Shown: positions 1 to 8,754 of the stretch, piece by piece
How positions within the stretch are numbered: the first letter of the stretch is position 1
Layout of the letters: every line of letters starts with the position of its first letter
Assembly: GCF_019038435.1 (NCBI RefSeq)
Contig: NZ_JAGPOX010000006.1
Location: 54,893-118,892, forward strand
From: Nocardia alni
GTDB taxonomy: Bacteria > Actinomycetota > Actinomycetes > Mycobacteriales > Mycobacteriaceae
DNA length: 64,000 nt
Direction of reading: 5' to 3'
The notes under the pieces: model-generated
The model's database searches: none
The model's input: only the letters and a program-made list of their open reading frames with translations
Told to the model about the DNA's origin: nothing
Made by a program: the position numbers and the translations under genes

Positions 1-95
1 CCGCACTCCAGCAGACCCTGATCGCCACGGCGGACTGGCGAGAGGGCAGGGCCGCATTCCTCGAACATCGGCAACCGGTCTTCACCGGTAAATAG
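1..95 (+). CDS. Enoyl-CoA hydratase family protein, C-terminal end only
   Basis: The gene enters from the left edge; its codons begin at base 3 and end at the TAG at 93-95. The visible 30 residues end in ADWREGRAAFLEHRQPVFTG-K, the usual tail of crotonase-family enoyl-CoA hydratases, which close with an R-x-P-x-F-x-G pattern. Such enzymes hydrate enoyl-CoA in beta-oxidation or in CoA-dependent ring degradation. The PaaX-type regulator gene starts about 20 bases downstream on the same strand, which fits an acyl-CoA or aryl-CoA catabolic operon to the left. No catalytic residues lie inside the window, so the exact substrate class cannot be judged. Confidence 0.8.
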   Translation, partial: ALQQTLIATADWREGRAAFLEHRQPVFTGK

Positions 96-115
96 CCGAG
101 CCGAGGCGTGAAAGG

Positions 116-988
116 ATGTACGGCGTGTCGCAAGCCCAGGAGGACGGCCTCCGCAACGGTGCTCTGGCCCCCGCGCTCCGCCCTACACCCGGCACCGCGC
201 AGGCAACCTTGCTCAATATTCTGGGCGATATCGTTCATCCGGCACGCCTTCCGGTGCCGACCGCCGCAATGCTCGAGGCAATGGTCCGGATCGGATACTC
301 CGAGCCGGCCATTCGCCAGGCGATCCTTCGCTGCTCCTCCGCCGGCTGGATCGCGAAGGAGAAGTCCGGGCGGTCGACTCGCTGGACACTGACCGAATCA
401 GGGATCGCGCTGGTCGAAGAGGGAGTGTCCGGAGTCGAACAGCTCTCGGACGCGCACTCCGATTGGGATGGCCGATGGCGAATCGTCATAGTGACGATCC
501 CCAACGAGATGCGCTCCGTACGCGACCGCCTCTATCGCGCACTTCGATGGGACGGCTTCGGGAGCCCCCTACCCTCGGTATGGGTGTCCCCCCATCCCGC
601 CCGTCACCGCAGACCGAGTTCGGCGATCACCGAACTCGGTCTCACCGACTTCACGCTGTCGTTCGTCGGCGAGGCCGATAACGTCGGACTTCCCGTTGCG
701 GAAATCGTCACGCGCGCATGGGATCTCGGCGGACTCGACCAGCACTACACAGACCTGGTCGATCGCTTCGAGATGCTCAAGCCCGCCACCGACGTCGATC
801 ACTTCGTCGCACTCCTGCAACTCGATCAAGAACTGCAACAGCTACTCGTCACCGATCCACATATACCGAGTTCGCTGACTCCGCACTGGCACGGGCGAGA
901 GGCCGCCGGCCGACTCCTGAATCTACGCCGCGAATGGCACACCCCGGCAGAACATCACTGGAACAGCATCATGAAACGCCACACCTGA
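116..988 (+). CDS. PaaX family transcriptional regulator
   Basis: This 290-residue protein has the PaaX layout: an N-terminal winged-helix region (about residues 30-95), a central domain opening with SDWDGRWRIVIVTIPNEMR near residue 115, and the typical W-D-G-F-G and VWVSPHP segment near 155-170. PaaX regulators sense aryl-CoA thioesters such as phenylacetyl-CoA and repress catabolic operons. The ATG at 116 has AAAGG directly against it, too close for a good ribosome site; the in-frame GTG at 125 would have the same AAAGG nine bases upstream and may be the real start. It follows an enoyl-CoA hydratase gene, so it may control that operon or the GMC oxidoreductase gene downstream. Family membership is clear; the ligand is unknown. 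Confidence 0.85.
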   Translation: MYGVSQAQEDGLRNGALAPALRPTPGTAQATLLNILGDIVHPARLPVPTAAMLEAMVRIGYSEPAIRQAILRCSSAGWIAKEKSGRSTRWTLTESGIALVEEGVSGVEQLSDAHSDWDGRWRIVIVTIPNEMRSVRDRLYRALRWDGFGSPLPSVWVSPHPARHRRPSSAITELGLTDFTLSFVGEADNVGLPVAEIVTRAWDLGGLDQHYTDLVDRFEMLKPATDVDHFVALLQLDQELQQLLVTDPHIPSSLTPHWHGREAAGRLLNLRREWHTPAEHHWNSIMKRHT

Positions 989-1051
989 TTCGCTGATTCG
1001 CGGCTCTGCCGCGGGTCGCATCACATCGCGCACTCTCGCGCCCAGTTCCCT

Positions 1052-1383
1052 TGTCGCACTGCGCAATACGGCGAGCCCTATATCGCTGGAGCGTGGCGCA
1101 GCCCGGCGACCAGCGACACCATCACGGTGAACTCCCCCGCCACCGAGCAGGTGAGCGGCCGCGTCTACCGTCGATGTCGATCTCGCCGCTGCCCGGCATA
1201 CCTTCGACGACCCGGACAGCTGGCGCCACGAACAGCGCGGGGAAGCCTCGAAAGCTTCGCATCCGAATGAGCGAGGCCGTGGCTGCGGCGGGCCTGCCTC
1301 CTTGCGTCTTCAACGTGGTGCCCGGCGATCGTGACGTCGGCGCCTATCCGGTCGAGACTTTCAGGACGTTTTGCCACAGGTAG
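1052..1383 (+). pseudogene. Aldehyde dehydrogenase pseudogene, deleted and frameshifted
   Basis: Three pieces of an aldehyde dehydrogenase lie in order but in three different frames. From about 1064 one frame reads QYGEPYIAGAWRSPAT, an ALDH N-terminus. At about 1167 a second frame takes over with TVDVDLAAARHTFDDPDSWR, the next ALDH segment. From about 1255 a third frame reads SEAVAAAGLPPCVFNVVPG, which in intact enzymes such as the one at 58339-59784 lies some 130-150 residues further on. The region between, including part of the cofactor fold, is deleted, and the sequence stops before the catalytic cysteine. No product is expected. The rest of the 989-1555 gap holds no other gene; about 170 bases in front of the GMC gene must carry its promoter. 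Confidence 0.85.
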
Positions 1384-1555
1384 GCGAGACATATGTCGCG
1401 ACTTTGTGCTCGACTGTAGTGCACATCACTCGCGTTGAGGTACAAAACGTTGAGAGATTTCAGCTCGCCGGGCACCTAATCTGAAGGCTCGGCTCCGAAA
1501 TAAGAGCGCAGGCATTCATGAGATTCAATTATCAAGAATTACATCAGAGGATGCG

Positions 1556-3145
1556 ATGAAGCATTTTGATTTCCTGATTGTCGGCGCAGGCTCGGCGGGA
1601 TGCGTCCTGGCCGACCGCCTGAGCGCCGCCGGCAACAGCATTCTGATCCTCGAGGCCGGCGGCCTCGACGACGATCTGATGGTCAAGGTCCCCGCGCTGT
1701 TCTCGGGGCTCTTCCAGGGGCCGAACGACTGGAACTACAACAGCGATCCCGAACCCGGGCTCTTCGGGCGCAGGCTCTACCTTCCGCGCGGGAAGATGCT
1801 CGGCGGGTCCTCGTCGATGAACGCGCTCATATACATGCGGGGCGCCCGGCAGGATTACGACGGCTGGGCTCGCGACTGGAACGCGACCGGCTGGTCCTAC
1901 GACGAAGTTCTCCCCTATTTCATCCGCTCGGAGAACAACGCGGACATCCGGGACAAGTTCCACGGAAATTCCGGCGGCCTGCACGTCACCACGCAGCGCT
2001 GGATATCGCCGCACGCTGAGGCATTCATCGAGTCCGCGGTCGAGGCCGGAATCGAGCGGAACGCGGACTTCAACGGAGCCGATCAGGCCGGGACCGGGAT
2101 GTTCCAGGTGACCGTGCAGAACGGCGGGCGCTGCTCGGCCGCTGACGCCTTTCTGCGCCCCGCTCTCGAGCGGCCGCAGGTCGAACTCCTCACCGGGGCG
2201 ACCGCGCACAAGATAGTCCTCGAAGGAGGTCGCGCGGTCGGGGTCGAATATGAGCACCAGGGGCAGATTCACACCGCGTTCGCCGACCGGGAGGTCGTGC
2301 TGAGCGCGGGGTCGTACAACTCACCGAAGCTGCTCATGCTGTCCGGCATCGGGTCGGCCGACCACCTGCGGGAATTCGGCATCGAGGTGGAAGCCGACTC
2401 CCCGCACGTCGGGTCCAACCTGCAGGACCACCCGCTGACGCTGCTGCACTGGGCGACCAGTTCCCCGGACACGATCGCCGATGCCGCCGATCCCCGTTAC
2501 ATGGAGCAGTGGCTCGCCGACGGGACCGGAAAGCTGTCGTCCAACGCGGCCGAGTCCGCGGCCCTGTGGCGCTCGGATCCCGCTCTCGCCTCGCCTGACT
2601 TCCAGATCATCTTCGTGCCGGGATTCTTCTGGGAACACGGAATGCGACGGCCGGCCGACAGCGGGATGACGATCGGCTTGTCCTATAACGGGCCGTCGTC
2701 CCGCGGATCGGTGCGCCTGCGATCGGCCGACCCGGGCGATGCCCCCCGAATCGTCAGCAACCTGCTCTCCCAGCAGTCGGAGATCGAAGCCGTCATCCGC
2801 GCGATCGGCCTCGTCGACGAAATCACGGCCCGCGGGCCGCTGACAAAGGTCATCGGCGAGCGCCTCAATCCCGGACGGGGGGTCAGCGCGGCCGAGCTTC
2901 CCGCCTGGATCCGTGCGGAAACCCAGCACATGTACCACCCGGCCTGCACCGCCCGCATCGGCACACCGGAAACGGGCGTAGTGGACGCGGAACTGCGAGT
3001 CCACGGTGTCGCCGGCCTGCGGGTAGTGGACGCATCCATCATGCCGGAGATCGTCTCCGGAAACACGAACGCGCCGACGATCATGATCGGTGAAAAGGGC
3101 TCCGATCTCATCCTCGGCCGAGTTACCAGCCAACACGGAAAGTAG
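1556..3145 (+). CDS. GMC family FAD-dependent oxidoreductase (choline/alcohol dehydrogenase-like)
   Basis: At 529 residues it has normal GMC length. The N-terminus [18 protein letters not shown] (GxGxxG at residues 10-15) binds FAD, followed by the second flavin signature around [15 protein letters not shown]. The C-terminal catalytic pair is recognisable: His in [11 protein letters not shown] (about residue 461) and Asn in [10 protein letters not shown] (about 505). Such flavoproteins oxidise primary or secondary alcohols, for example choline, terpene alcohols or polyethylene glycol, passing electrons to oxygen or a carrier. An AGAGGA element sits just before the ATG. The SCO6745-family gene begins six bases after the stop, so the two are probably cotranscribed. 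An alcohol intermediate of the local terpenoid route is a likely substrate, but that is inference. Confidence 0.9.
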   Translation: MKHFDFLIVGAGSAGCVLADRLSAAGNSILILEAGGLDDDLMVKVPALFSGLFQGPNDWNYNSDPEPGLFGRRLYLPRGKMLGGSSSMNALIYMRGARQDYDGWARDWNATGWSYDEVLPYFIRSENNADIRDKFHGNSGGLHVTTQRWISPHAEAFIESAVEAGIERNADFNGADQAGTGMFQVTVQNGGRCSAADAFLRPALERPQVELLTGATAHKIVLEGGRAVGVEYEHQGQIHTAFADREVVLSAGSYNSPKLLMLSGIGSADHLREFGIEVEADSPHVGSNLQDHPLTLLHWATSSPDTIADAADPRYMEQWLADGTGKLSSNAAESAALWRSDPALASPDFQIIFVPGFFWEHGMRRPADSGMTIGLSYNGPSSRGSVRLRSADPGDAPRIVSNLLSQQSEIEAVIRAIGLVDEITARGPLTKVIGERLNPGRGVSAAELPAWIRAETQHMYHPACTARIGTPETGVVDAELRVHGVAGLRVVDASIMPEIVSGNTNAPTIMIGEKGSDLILGRVTSQHGK

Positions 3146-3151
3146 ACAGCA

Positions 3152-4090
3152 GTGAGTGGATACGCAGACGGACGTTTTGCCATGGTGGCCGTCGGGATGG
3201 GAGATATCTTCTGGCTCGCGCCCCTGGTCGCGCCGGCCGGCTCGAAACGGTGGAAAGATATCGGGCTGGACGATTTCTCAAAAATGTATTATGCCATCAG
3301 GTCCGCGCCTCTCGGCCGCGTCCCTGCCGAGGTGGTCGCCTCGGCATTCTACGGATTTCATCCAGCCAAAGTAGCCCGCTACATCCCGGCTGTGTGGGAA
3401 ACGACGACTCCGGACGAGACGCTCGAAACCCTCCGTTCTATCGCGGACGACGTGTTCCGCGCTCAGCTGGGCGACTGGGTAGGATCGGCCGACGCACAGC
3501 AGGCCGCCGACCTTCTGCGGCGCGCGGCGGATGCCAGGTGCGAGGCCGTCGGCGGCCGCCCGCTCTCTGCCGGGTACGCGTCGCTGCCCTGGCCCGACGC
3601 GTCTGATCCGCACCTGACGATCTGGCATGCCTTCACTCTGCTGCGCGAGTACCGCGGCGACTCGCATATCGCCGCCCTGGTGGCCAATGACATCGACCCC
3701 TGCGAGTGTCACCTCCTGATGGCGGCCGCGACCGAAGGCGGATGCGAATGCCATCAGGCGTTCCGCCAGATGGGTCTCCGTGTGGACACCGAGACCCCGC
3801 CTGATCCTGCCGTCCCCACCGACCGGGAGTGGCCGGTCGCCGACCGGCGGGCAGCGCTCGCCCGGCTCTGTGAACGCGGGGTCGTCCGGGAAGACGGAGC
3901 GATCACCGAAGCCGGCATGGAACTGCACATCGAAGTGGAGCGGTTGACCGATCGCATCGCGTCGGCGCCCTCGAACAGCGCCTTCGAGGACGCGGAACAG
4001 CTGACAGCGCTGATCGCGGACCCGGTCCACCTGCTTCGAAGTGCCGGCGATGTGGCCGCAGTCGCGGCCATCCGCAATGAAGACCGCTGA
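3152..4090 (+). CDS. SCO6745 family protein, first of two paralogues
   Basis: This 312-residue protein (GTG start, six bases after the GMC stop) belongs to an actinobacterial family of unknown biochemical role often annotated as SCO6745- or SalK-like. Visible signatures are the N-terminal SGYADGRF, the [12 protein letters not shown] block, [17 protein letters not shown] in the middle and a short cysteine/histidine cluster (CECH ... GGCECH, about residues 195-212) that could bind a metal. Later residues ([15 protein letters not shown] followed by GxxxxDGAIT) resemble a winged-helix unit of the kind seen in MarR-like proteins. A close paralogue lies at 30558-31493. Both sit at the edges of catabolic gene groups. 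The function is not known to me; sensor, regulator or accessory enzyme are all possible. Confidence 0.75.
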   Translation: MSGYADGRFAMVAVGMGDIFWLAPLVAPAGSKRWKDIGLDDFSKMYYAIRSAPLGRVPAEVVASAFYGFHPAKVARYIPAVWETTTPDETLETLRSIADDVFRAQLGDWVGSADAQQAADLLRRAADARCEAVGGRPLSAGYASLPWPDASDPHLTIWHAFTLLREYRGDSHIAALVANDIDPCECHLLMAAATEGGCECHQAFRQMGLRVDTETPPDPAVPTDREWPVADRRAALARLCERGVVREDGAITEAGMELHIEVERLTDRIASAPSNSAFEDAEQLTALIADPVHLLRSAGDVAAVAAIRNEDR

Positions 4091-4162
4091 ACTCGAGAGA
4101 GAAATGATGTCGCGCCATCGTCGCGCTGTCCCCGTCCACCGAAGGGGCCACGGCTCCTCTCG

Positions 4163-4178
4163 GTCCCGCCGCGGGGAC
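4163..4178. terminator. Possible small hairpin between convergent genes
   Basis: GTCCC and GGGAC arms flank a six-base loop in the 95-base gap between the SCO6745-family gene and the SDR gene, which converge here. The stem is short and has no T-run, so this is only a weak terminator candidate. Confidence 0.25.
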
Positions 4179-4185
4179 GGACGGG

Positions 4186-4944
4186 TCACGCCTGGTCGAT
4201 GGGTCTCAGCACGATCTCCGCCACGGCGATGCGGCGGGGGTTCTCCACGATGTACGCGATCGCGTCGGCGATGTCCTCGGTGCGCAGCTGCTCGAGATCG
4301 CTGAGCAGCGCGCTGGCGTAGTCCGCCATGTAGTCGCGCTGGACGAACAGCTCCGTCGCGGTAGCCCCTGGCTCGATGACGGAGAACCTGACACCGCGCT
4401 TGGTGAACTCCTGCCTCCACGCCTCGGTCGCGGCGCTCACCCCGAACTTGGTGGCGTTGTACCCCGCCACGGTGGCGCGAGCGAAGCGCCCCGCGATCGA
4501 GCTGATGTTGACCACGTCCGCGACTCGGCGCGGCTCGGTCTCCGCGGCGGCAAGAAGGTGCGGGAGTGCTCCCTTGACCAGATAGAGGACGCCCTTGAGG
4601 TTGAGGTCCACCATCATTTCCCAGTCATCCAGGGGAATGTCGAGCGACGGTGCGTTGAACATGACACCCGCCGCGTTGACGAGGGTGTCGAGGCGGCCGA
4701 ACTCCTCGACCGCGGCCGCCACAGCTCCGAGCGCCTCGTCTCGCTGAGTCACATCCGCCGGCACCACCAGGGCCGTGCCGCCGTCGGCTCGGATGGTCTG
4801 CGCCAACTCCTCGAGACGCTCCTTCCGGCGCGCGACGAGCGCGACCGCGGCGCCGTCAGCCGCAAGCCGGCGAGCGGTAGCCGCACCGATGCCGCTCGAG
4901 GCGCCTGTCACCAGGCCCACTGTGCCTGCGAGTTCGTTGCTCAT
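4186..4944 (-). CDS. SDR family oxidoreductase
   Basis: The 252-residue product is a classical short-chain dehydrogenase: TGASSGIG cofactor loop near residue 15, NAAG around 90, catalytic Ser in NISSIAGR and Tyr-x-x-x-Lys in YNATK. It would oxidise an alcohol or reduce a ketone with NAD(P). I chose the ATG at 4944 (MSNELAG) because SDR homology starts there; an in-frame ATG at 4959 has a GAGAGG directly in front and is an alternative. Unlike three SDRs nearby it lacks the GAARGQGRSHA loop of mycofactocin-coupled enzymes. It is the last gene of the long minus-strand array and lies about 200 bases behind the VWA gene, so it may have its own promoter. Substrate unknown. Confidence 0.85.
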   Translation of the reverse strand: MSNELAGTVGLVTGASSGIGAATARRLAADGAAVALVARRKERLEELAQTIRADGGTALVVPADVTQRDEALGAVAAAVEEFGRLDTLVNAAGVMFNAPSLDIPLDDWEMMVDLNLKGVLYLVKGALPHLLAAAETEPRRVADVVNISSIAGRFARATVAGYNATKFGVSAATEAWRQEFTKRGVRFSVIEPGATATELFVQRDYMADYASALLSDLEQLRTEDIADAIAYIVENPRRIAVAEIVLRPIDQA

Positions 4945-5149
4945 CTGACGATGTACCATCCTCTCGATCCGGCCCCGGAAGGCAGTCAGCCCGTCCACCA
5001 CGATGTTCTGGCTACACGCGGCACTGGACACGATAACAACCCGAACTGGGCGTGAGTGCGCCGCCGGATCCGAACGTTCCTGTCGACCAGGCCACCGACG
5101 CCGCCCTTTTCGGTGCGATCGTCGGTCGAGCACGGTGGGAGGTGGAACA

Positions 5150-6013
5150 TCAGCGACCGAAAATCTTGTTCAAAGCTGGTGCGACATCGCGGTGGGTTCG
5201 TATCGGAGAGAGGGTGCCGTGCCCGAGCCGAGCCAGGTCGCGACCGAGCGGAAGGTCATGCTCACCGTCCATCTCGAGCAGTACATGCAGCGCACCGAAA
5301 CGGCGGGCCAGTTCCCGCGGATCAGGACCGGCGTTGTGTACGGCATCGGTGAGCAGAATGGCGGTGCGCCGGTGTACCCCGGAACGGTTCAGCTCTGTAT
5401 GCCCCACCGATAATCCGAATCCGACATTGGTCAGCCCGCGCGCCGGGATTCGTAGTAGCAACTCCAAGAGCTCGGCCGAGGTGGCAGAACCGATCAACGG
5501 CTTGATCACCGCGGCATCCGACCAGAAGGCCACAATTCCGAGTTGGTCACCTGCGGTCGATAGGTCGGCAGAGAGTGCGGCGATCGTCGCTGCCGCGATC
5601 CGCACCTTTTCACCACGCATGGAACCCGACACGTCGGCGATGAGCACTGCGGCCTGCCGTGAGCGTGTCCTTTCTCTGACGACGATGTCCGTGTCCTCGA
5701 GATGAGGCCGTCCGGCCATATTCTCCAGAGTTCTTTCGAGATCTATGTCGTCGGAGCGGTACGAGTACGGCATCGGGCTCGGAATACCCGCATTTCGCTG
5801 CGTTCCCGAGGGGCGAGGTCTGCGGCCTACGGTCAGCCTGTGTGCGATAGCCTGCGCCATAGCAGCCACAGTAGGATCGAGAATCGTATCTTCGAGCAGA
5901 TCGTCGAGTTCGCACTGCGTCGCCGCCTGCTTGGTCACAAGCGTTCCTTGCCCTCCGACCGGTCCGGATTCATCATCGGCGCGGCGCGACTCGTCGATGT
6001 CGGCAACGACCAT
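5150..6013 (-). CDS. VWA domain protein, partner of the MoxR ATPase
   Basis: This 287-residue protein has a von Willebrand A domain in its second half. The metal-binding MIDAS motif DVSGSM is at residues 127-132, followed by the Thr in LTNVGFG and the Asp in LLTDAVHN. The N-terminal part is charged and not recognised. Pairs of a MoxR-type AAA ATPase and a VWA protein (CoxD/CoxE, NorQ/NorD, CbbQ/CbbO) remodel or activate metalloenzymes. Here the ATPase gene lies immediately upstream with a gap of 125 bases, and an AGAGGA ribosome site nine bases before the ATG supports the start. No CO dehydrogenase or nitric oxide reductase genes are nearby, so the client may be one of the oxygenases of this cluster. 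Confidence 0.8.
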   Translation of the reverse strand: MVVADIDESRRADDESGPVGGQGTLVTKQAATQCELDDLLEDTILDPTVAAMAQAIAHRLTVGRRPRPSGTQRNAGIPSPMPYSYRSDDIDLERTLENMAGRPHLEDTDIVVRERTRSRQAAVLIADVSGSMRGEKVRIAAATIAALSADLSTAGDQLGIVAFWSDAAVIKPLIGSATSAELLELLLRIPARGLTNVGFGLSVGHTELNRSGVHRRTAILLTDAVHNAGPDPRELARRFGALHVLLEMDGEHDLPLGRDLARLGHGTLSPIRTHRDVAPALNKIFGR

Positions 6014-6138
6014 GCCCGTATTTCCTCTGGTGAACAGGCGAGGCGCGGTGTCGATCTTCTTGGGTTTGCGGCGCAGCGGAGCAAGTGGCCGCCGCTCACC
6101 GAAATCCGCAGTGGGCAGCGCGACGGCACTGTCGACGT

Positions 6139-7068
6139 TCAGACTGTTGCGACCCGGCGCTGCCCGCCGGGGTCGCAGAAAAAATGGTTCTCCCAGATTT
6201 CGGTGATGACTTGTTCCGGGGATACGTCGGCCGCATCGTCCACGGCCACCCGGGCAGACAGTGCCAGGAGAGCCGCGTCACGCACGATGTGCAGCCGATC
6301 GGAATCCGATGCGATTGCTCTCATTGCCGTGGCTATCGCGGCGAGGTCGATCGCCCCGCGGACAGACGATCCGCGCCGAAGATCGGGGTGGATGCGCGTA
6401 GCCCGGGTCAGCGCGACGCTGTCGTCGATCAGGTCCTGGTCCGTGCAGCCTGTCTGCCGAGCCACGATGGCGCACTCTTCCTCGGCACTCTGATAATCCA
6501 CCGCCAGGCGATTCCACCGGTCGTATACGGAGTCCGAAATTCGTGCCGTCCCGATGTTGTCGAACGGATTCATGGATGCCAGCAAGCGGAAGGTCGGCTG
6601 CGCGGTGACCTTCCCGACTCGGGGAATATGGACACATCGTTCGGCCATCGCGCCGAGCAACACGTTGAGAGTGTCCTCCGGGGTGCGGTTGAGTTCTTCG
6701 ATATACAAGAACCCACCGGTCCGCATAGCCTGCACGAGCGGCCCCGCGACGAAATTGTCCTCGGAATAATCTTCGCGCAGGACCCGAGCCGGATTGTGAT
6801 GGCCCACCAGCCGCGCAGGTGTCAGTTCGGCGTTACCTTCGACGAGAACGAAGGGAACGCCCCAATGATCGGTAATCGCACGCAGTAATGTCGACTTGGA
6901 TGTCCCCGGAGGGCCCTCGATCAGAATATCCTTGCCGGCAGACACGGTAGCGAGAACCATCGTCAATTCCCGGGTCCGCCCGACGACCGCGTTCGCGATA
7001 TCTTCGCGCGCCTTCACATCCAGCAACCCACCGGCCTCCGTACGCCGGACCGGTGCCTGGCGGGTCAT
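6139..7068 (-). CDS. MoxR family AAA+ ATPase
   Basis: The 309-residue protein carries Walker A GPPGTSKS at residues 52-59, a Walker B region GGFLYIEELNR, a sensor segment LASMNPFDNIGT and an arginine-rich C-terminal lid, the MoxR/CoxD pattern. It should act as a chaperone-like ATPase with the VWA protein encoded next. The start at 7068 forms an ATGA overlap with the stop of the flavin reductase gene, giving tight translational coupling; a longer open frame upstream is only a shadow of that gene. Coupling to flavin reductase and RibBA-like genes is unusual and suggests its client is a flavin-linked or iron oxygenase of this array. The family call is firm; the client is inference. Confidence 0.85.
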   Translation of the reverse strand: MTRQAPVRRTEAGGLLDVKAREDIANAVVGRTRELTMVLATVSAGKDILIEGPPGTSKSTLLRAITDHWGVPFVLVEGNAELTPARLVGHHNPARVLREDYSEDNFVAGPLVQAMRTGGFLYIEELNRTPEDTLNVLLGAMAERCVHIPRVGKVTAQPTFRLLASMNPFDNIGTARISDSVYDRWNRLAVDYQSAEEECAIVARQTGCTDQDLIDDSVALTRATRIHPDLRRGSSVRGAIDLAAIATAMRAIASDSDRLHIVRDAALLALSARVAVDDAADVSPEQVITEIWENHFFCDPGGQRRVATV

Positions 7069-7562
7069 ATCGCAGCCAGACGACGGAAGCGACTGCCATG
7101 AAAAATCAATGGAGGCGTATCCGGCTCCGCGCGAAGTCCGTGCACCTGAAGTATGGCGATGGCGTGATCTCCCGCTTCGACCTCGGCATGGAGCGAGCAC
7201 TCGAGCCACAGGCTCGAGCCGTGGACGAAGATGCCGCCGCCGCGAGAACGGTCCCACTCGACGCCGGCGAATCGATCGCCGGTCTTGTTCGACAAGCTGC
7301 GACAGGCTTGATCATGTCCCTCCGCGAGGACACTCAACCCCAATCGGCGGGAACTCCGCAGCCGCGGCCAGGTTTCCGACGTGTCCTGTACGCACACCGA
7401 CACCAGCGGAGGGGTGAGCGACACCGCGGTGAACGAGCTCGCCGCCATCCCGACCGGTTCACCGTCGACGATCGAACATACGGCTGTCACCCCGGAGGGA
7501 AAGCACGCGAAGGCCCGGCGGAGCCCGCCGGCATCCTGGTCGAACGGATCGATCTCAATCAT
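7065..7562 (-). CDS. Flavin reductase domain protein
   Basis: The 165-residue protein fits the flavin reductase (DIM6/NTAB, HpaC-like) family: an N-terminal FPSGVTAVCSIVDGEPVGMAAS block, SFTAVSLTPPLVSVCV and a late FHGSRF motif. Such enzymes use NAD(P)H to reduce free FMN or FAD, which diffuses to a two-component monooxygenase. The luciferase-like monooxygenase encoded at 11131-12309 in the same array requires reduced FMN and is the natural partner. The gene follows the RibBA-like gene by 47 bases and overlaps the MoxR gene by four bases. Conserved length and motifs make the call solid; pairing with a given oxygenase is inferred from position only. Confidence 0.85.
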   Translation of the reverse strand: MIEIDPFDQDAGGLRRAFACFPSGVTAVCSIVDGEPVGMAASSFTAVSLTPPLVSVCVQDTSETWPRLRSSRRLGLSVLAEGHDQACRSLSNKTGDRFAGVEWDRSRGGGIFVHGSSLWLECSLHAEVEAGDHAIAILQVHGLRAEPDTPPLIFHGSRFRRLAAI

Positions 7563-7609
7563 TCTGCGTCACACCTTCTCGGAGACGTTCACAAGTTCTT
7601 CCGCGCCGC

Positions 7610-8692
7610 TCATGCGCTGGCCCGCTCGGCGAGGATCGGGGCCGGCGACCCCGAAGCAAGGTCGAGGGCGGTGAGCTGAGCCGATGCAACACCCAGATCC
7701 GACAGGATGCACGCGACAGCGGCGTTGATCCTCTCGGTATCGCCGACACGCGAATGGCCCGAGAGCCCACAGGCATTGGGCGGACCATCGGGTCGTACGT
7801 ACACGACCACACCACACTTCATACCGGCCACGGTGTCGAGCGCGGCCGCGAGGCGCGTCCCGCAATCACAAGCGCCGGAACCGAATACGTCTCCGGTCAG
7901 GCATTCTGTATGCACATGGATGGGAACATCCGCGCCGTCCACGTCACCGCGGACCAGCGCGACGTACTCAGCGGCATCGTGATCGCCGCGATAACCCACG
8001 GCACGAAACAGTCCATACGCCGTGGGGAGTCCGGCATCAGCGTGCCTGTGTACCTGGGGTTCGGTGAGTCTGCGGTAGGCGACCAGGTCCTCGATGCCGA
8101 CCAGTTGGAGATCGTGCTCCGCGGCAAACCGCTCCAGTTCCTCCCCCTGCGCCATCTCACACGGTCGATCCGTCGAGACGATCTCACAGAGACCTCCGGC
8201 CGGGCGAAGACCCGCGAGCCTCGCCAGATCGACCGCGGCCTCCGCCCGCCCGGGGCGCCCGAGCACACCGTGCGCACCGACCGCGATCGGTATGACGTGT
8301 CCGGGGCGACTGAAATCGTCGGGTTCGGCATGTGCCGAGGAAAGTCCGGCAATAGTACCGGCACGATCGACCGCCGATATTCCGGTGCCATTTCCACGAA
8401 GATCGACCGACACTCGATACGCGCTTCCCAGCGTGTCCCCGACACTGTGACTCACCGGAGGAAGTTCGAGTCTCGAGCAATCCTGTTCGGTCAGTGCGAC
8501 ACACACGAATCCCGAGGTGTGGCGAATGGTGAAGGCGAGCAACTCCGTCGTGGCATATTCCGCGGCGAACACCAGGTCACCGCTGTTCCGGTCGGTGTCG
8601 ACAACCACGACCACGCGTCCGGCTTTCATCGCGGCGACCGCACGCTCTACGTTGTCACGTACCAGCGTGGATGAAACGGGGAGCCGGCGCAT
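7610..8692 (-). CDS. Degenerate RibBA-like protein (DHBP synthase and GTP cyclohydrolase II domains)
   Basis: The 360-residue protein has both domains of the riboflavin enzyme RibBA. In the DHBP synthase half, HTSGFVCVAL (58-67), GTGISAVDR (102-110) and DDFSRPGHV (125-133) are normal, but the acidic active-site loop, in ordinary enzymes DxxDRENEGD, is reduced to DTDRNSGD (residues 32-39), losing two glutamates. In the cyclohydrolase half, the zinc cysteines remain (HTECLTGDVFGSGACDCG; C264, C275, C277), yet the GRGIGL loop and the following DxxxYxxG region are missing. It may therefore be inactive in riboflavin synthesis or altered in function. An AAAGGA ribosome site precedes the ATG at 8692; an upstream in-frame ATG at 8719 is less likely. 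It sits between VOC and flavin reductase genes. Confidence 0.8.
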   Translation of the reverse strand: MRRLPVSSTLVRDNVERAVAAMKAGRVVVVVDTDRNSGDLVFAAEYATTELLAFTIRHTSGFVCVALTEQDCSRLELPPVSHSVGDTLGSAYRVSVDLRGNGTGISAVDRAGTIAGLSSAHAEPDDFSRPGHVIPIAVGAHGVLGRPGRAEAAVDLARLAGLRPAGGLCEIVSTDRPCEMAQGEELERFAAEHDLQLVGIEDLVAYRRLTEPQVHRHADAGLPTAYGLFRAVGYRGDHDAAEYVALVRGDVDGADVPIHVHTECLTGDVFGSGACDCGTRLAAALDTVAGMKCGVVVYVRPDGPPNACGLSGHSRVGDTERINAAVACILSDLGVASAQLTALDLASGSPAPILAERASA

Positions 8693-8754
8693 GCCTGTCC
8701 TTTCTTCGCGAGGCGACACCGGGACTCAGCGCCCTGGGTCCGCAGTCTTGTTCT

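Noticed and set aside
5150..7068. CO dehydrogenase maturation genes coxD/coxE
   Set aside because: No coxMSL or other CO dehydrogenase genes are nearby, so only the general MoxR-VWA label is justified.
7069..7257. Longer MoxR start at 7257
   Set aside because: The added residues are Arg- and Gly-rich shadow of the flavin reductase gene; the ATGA overlap at 7068 fits the family start.
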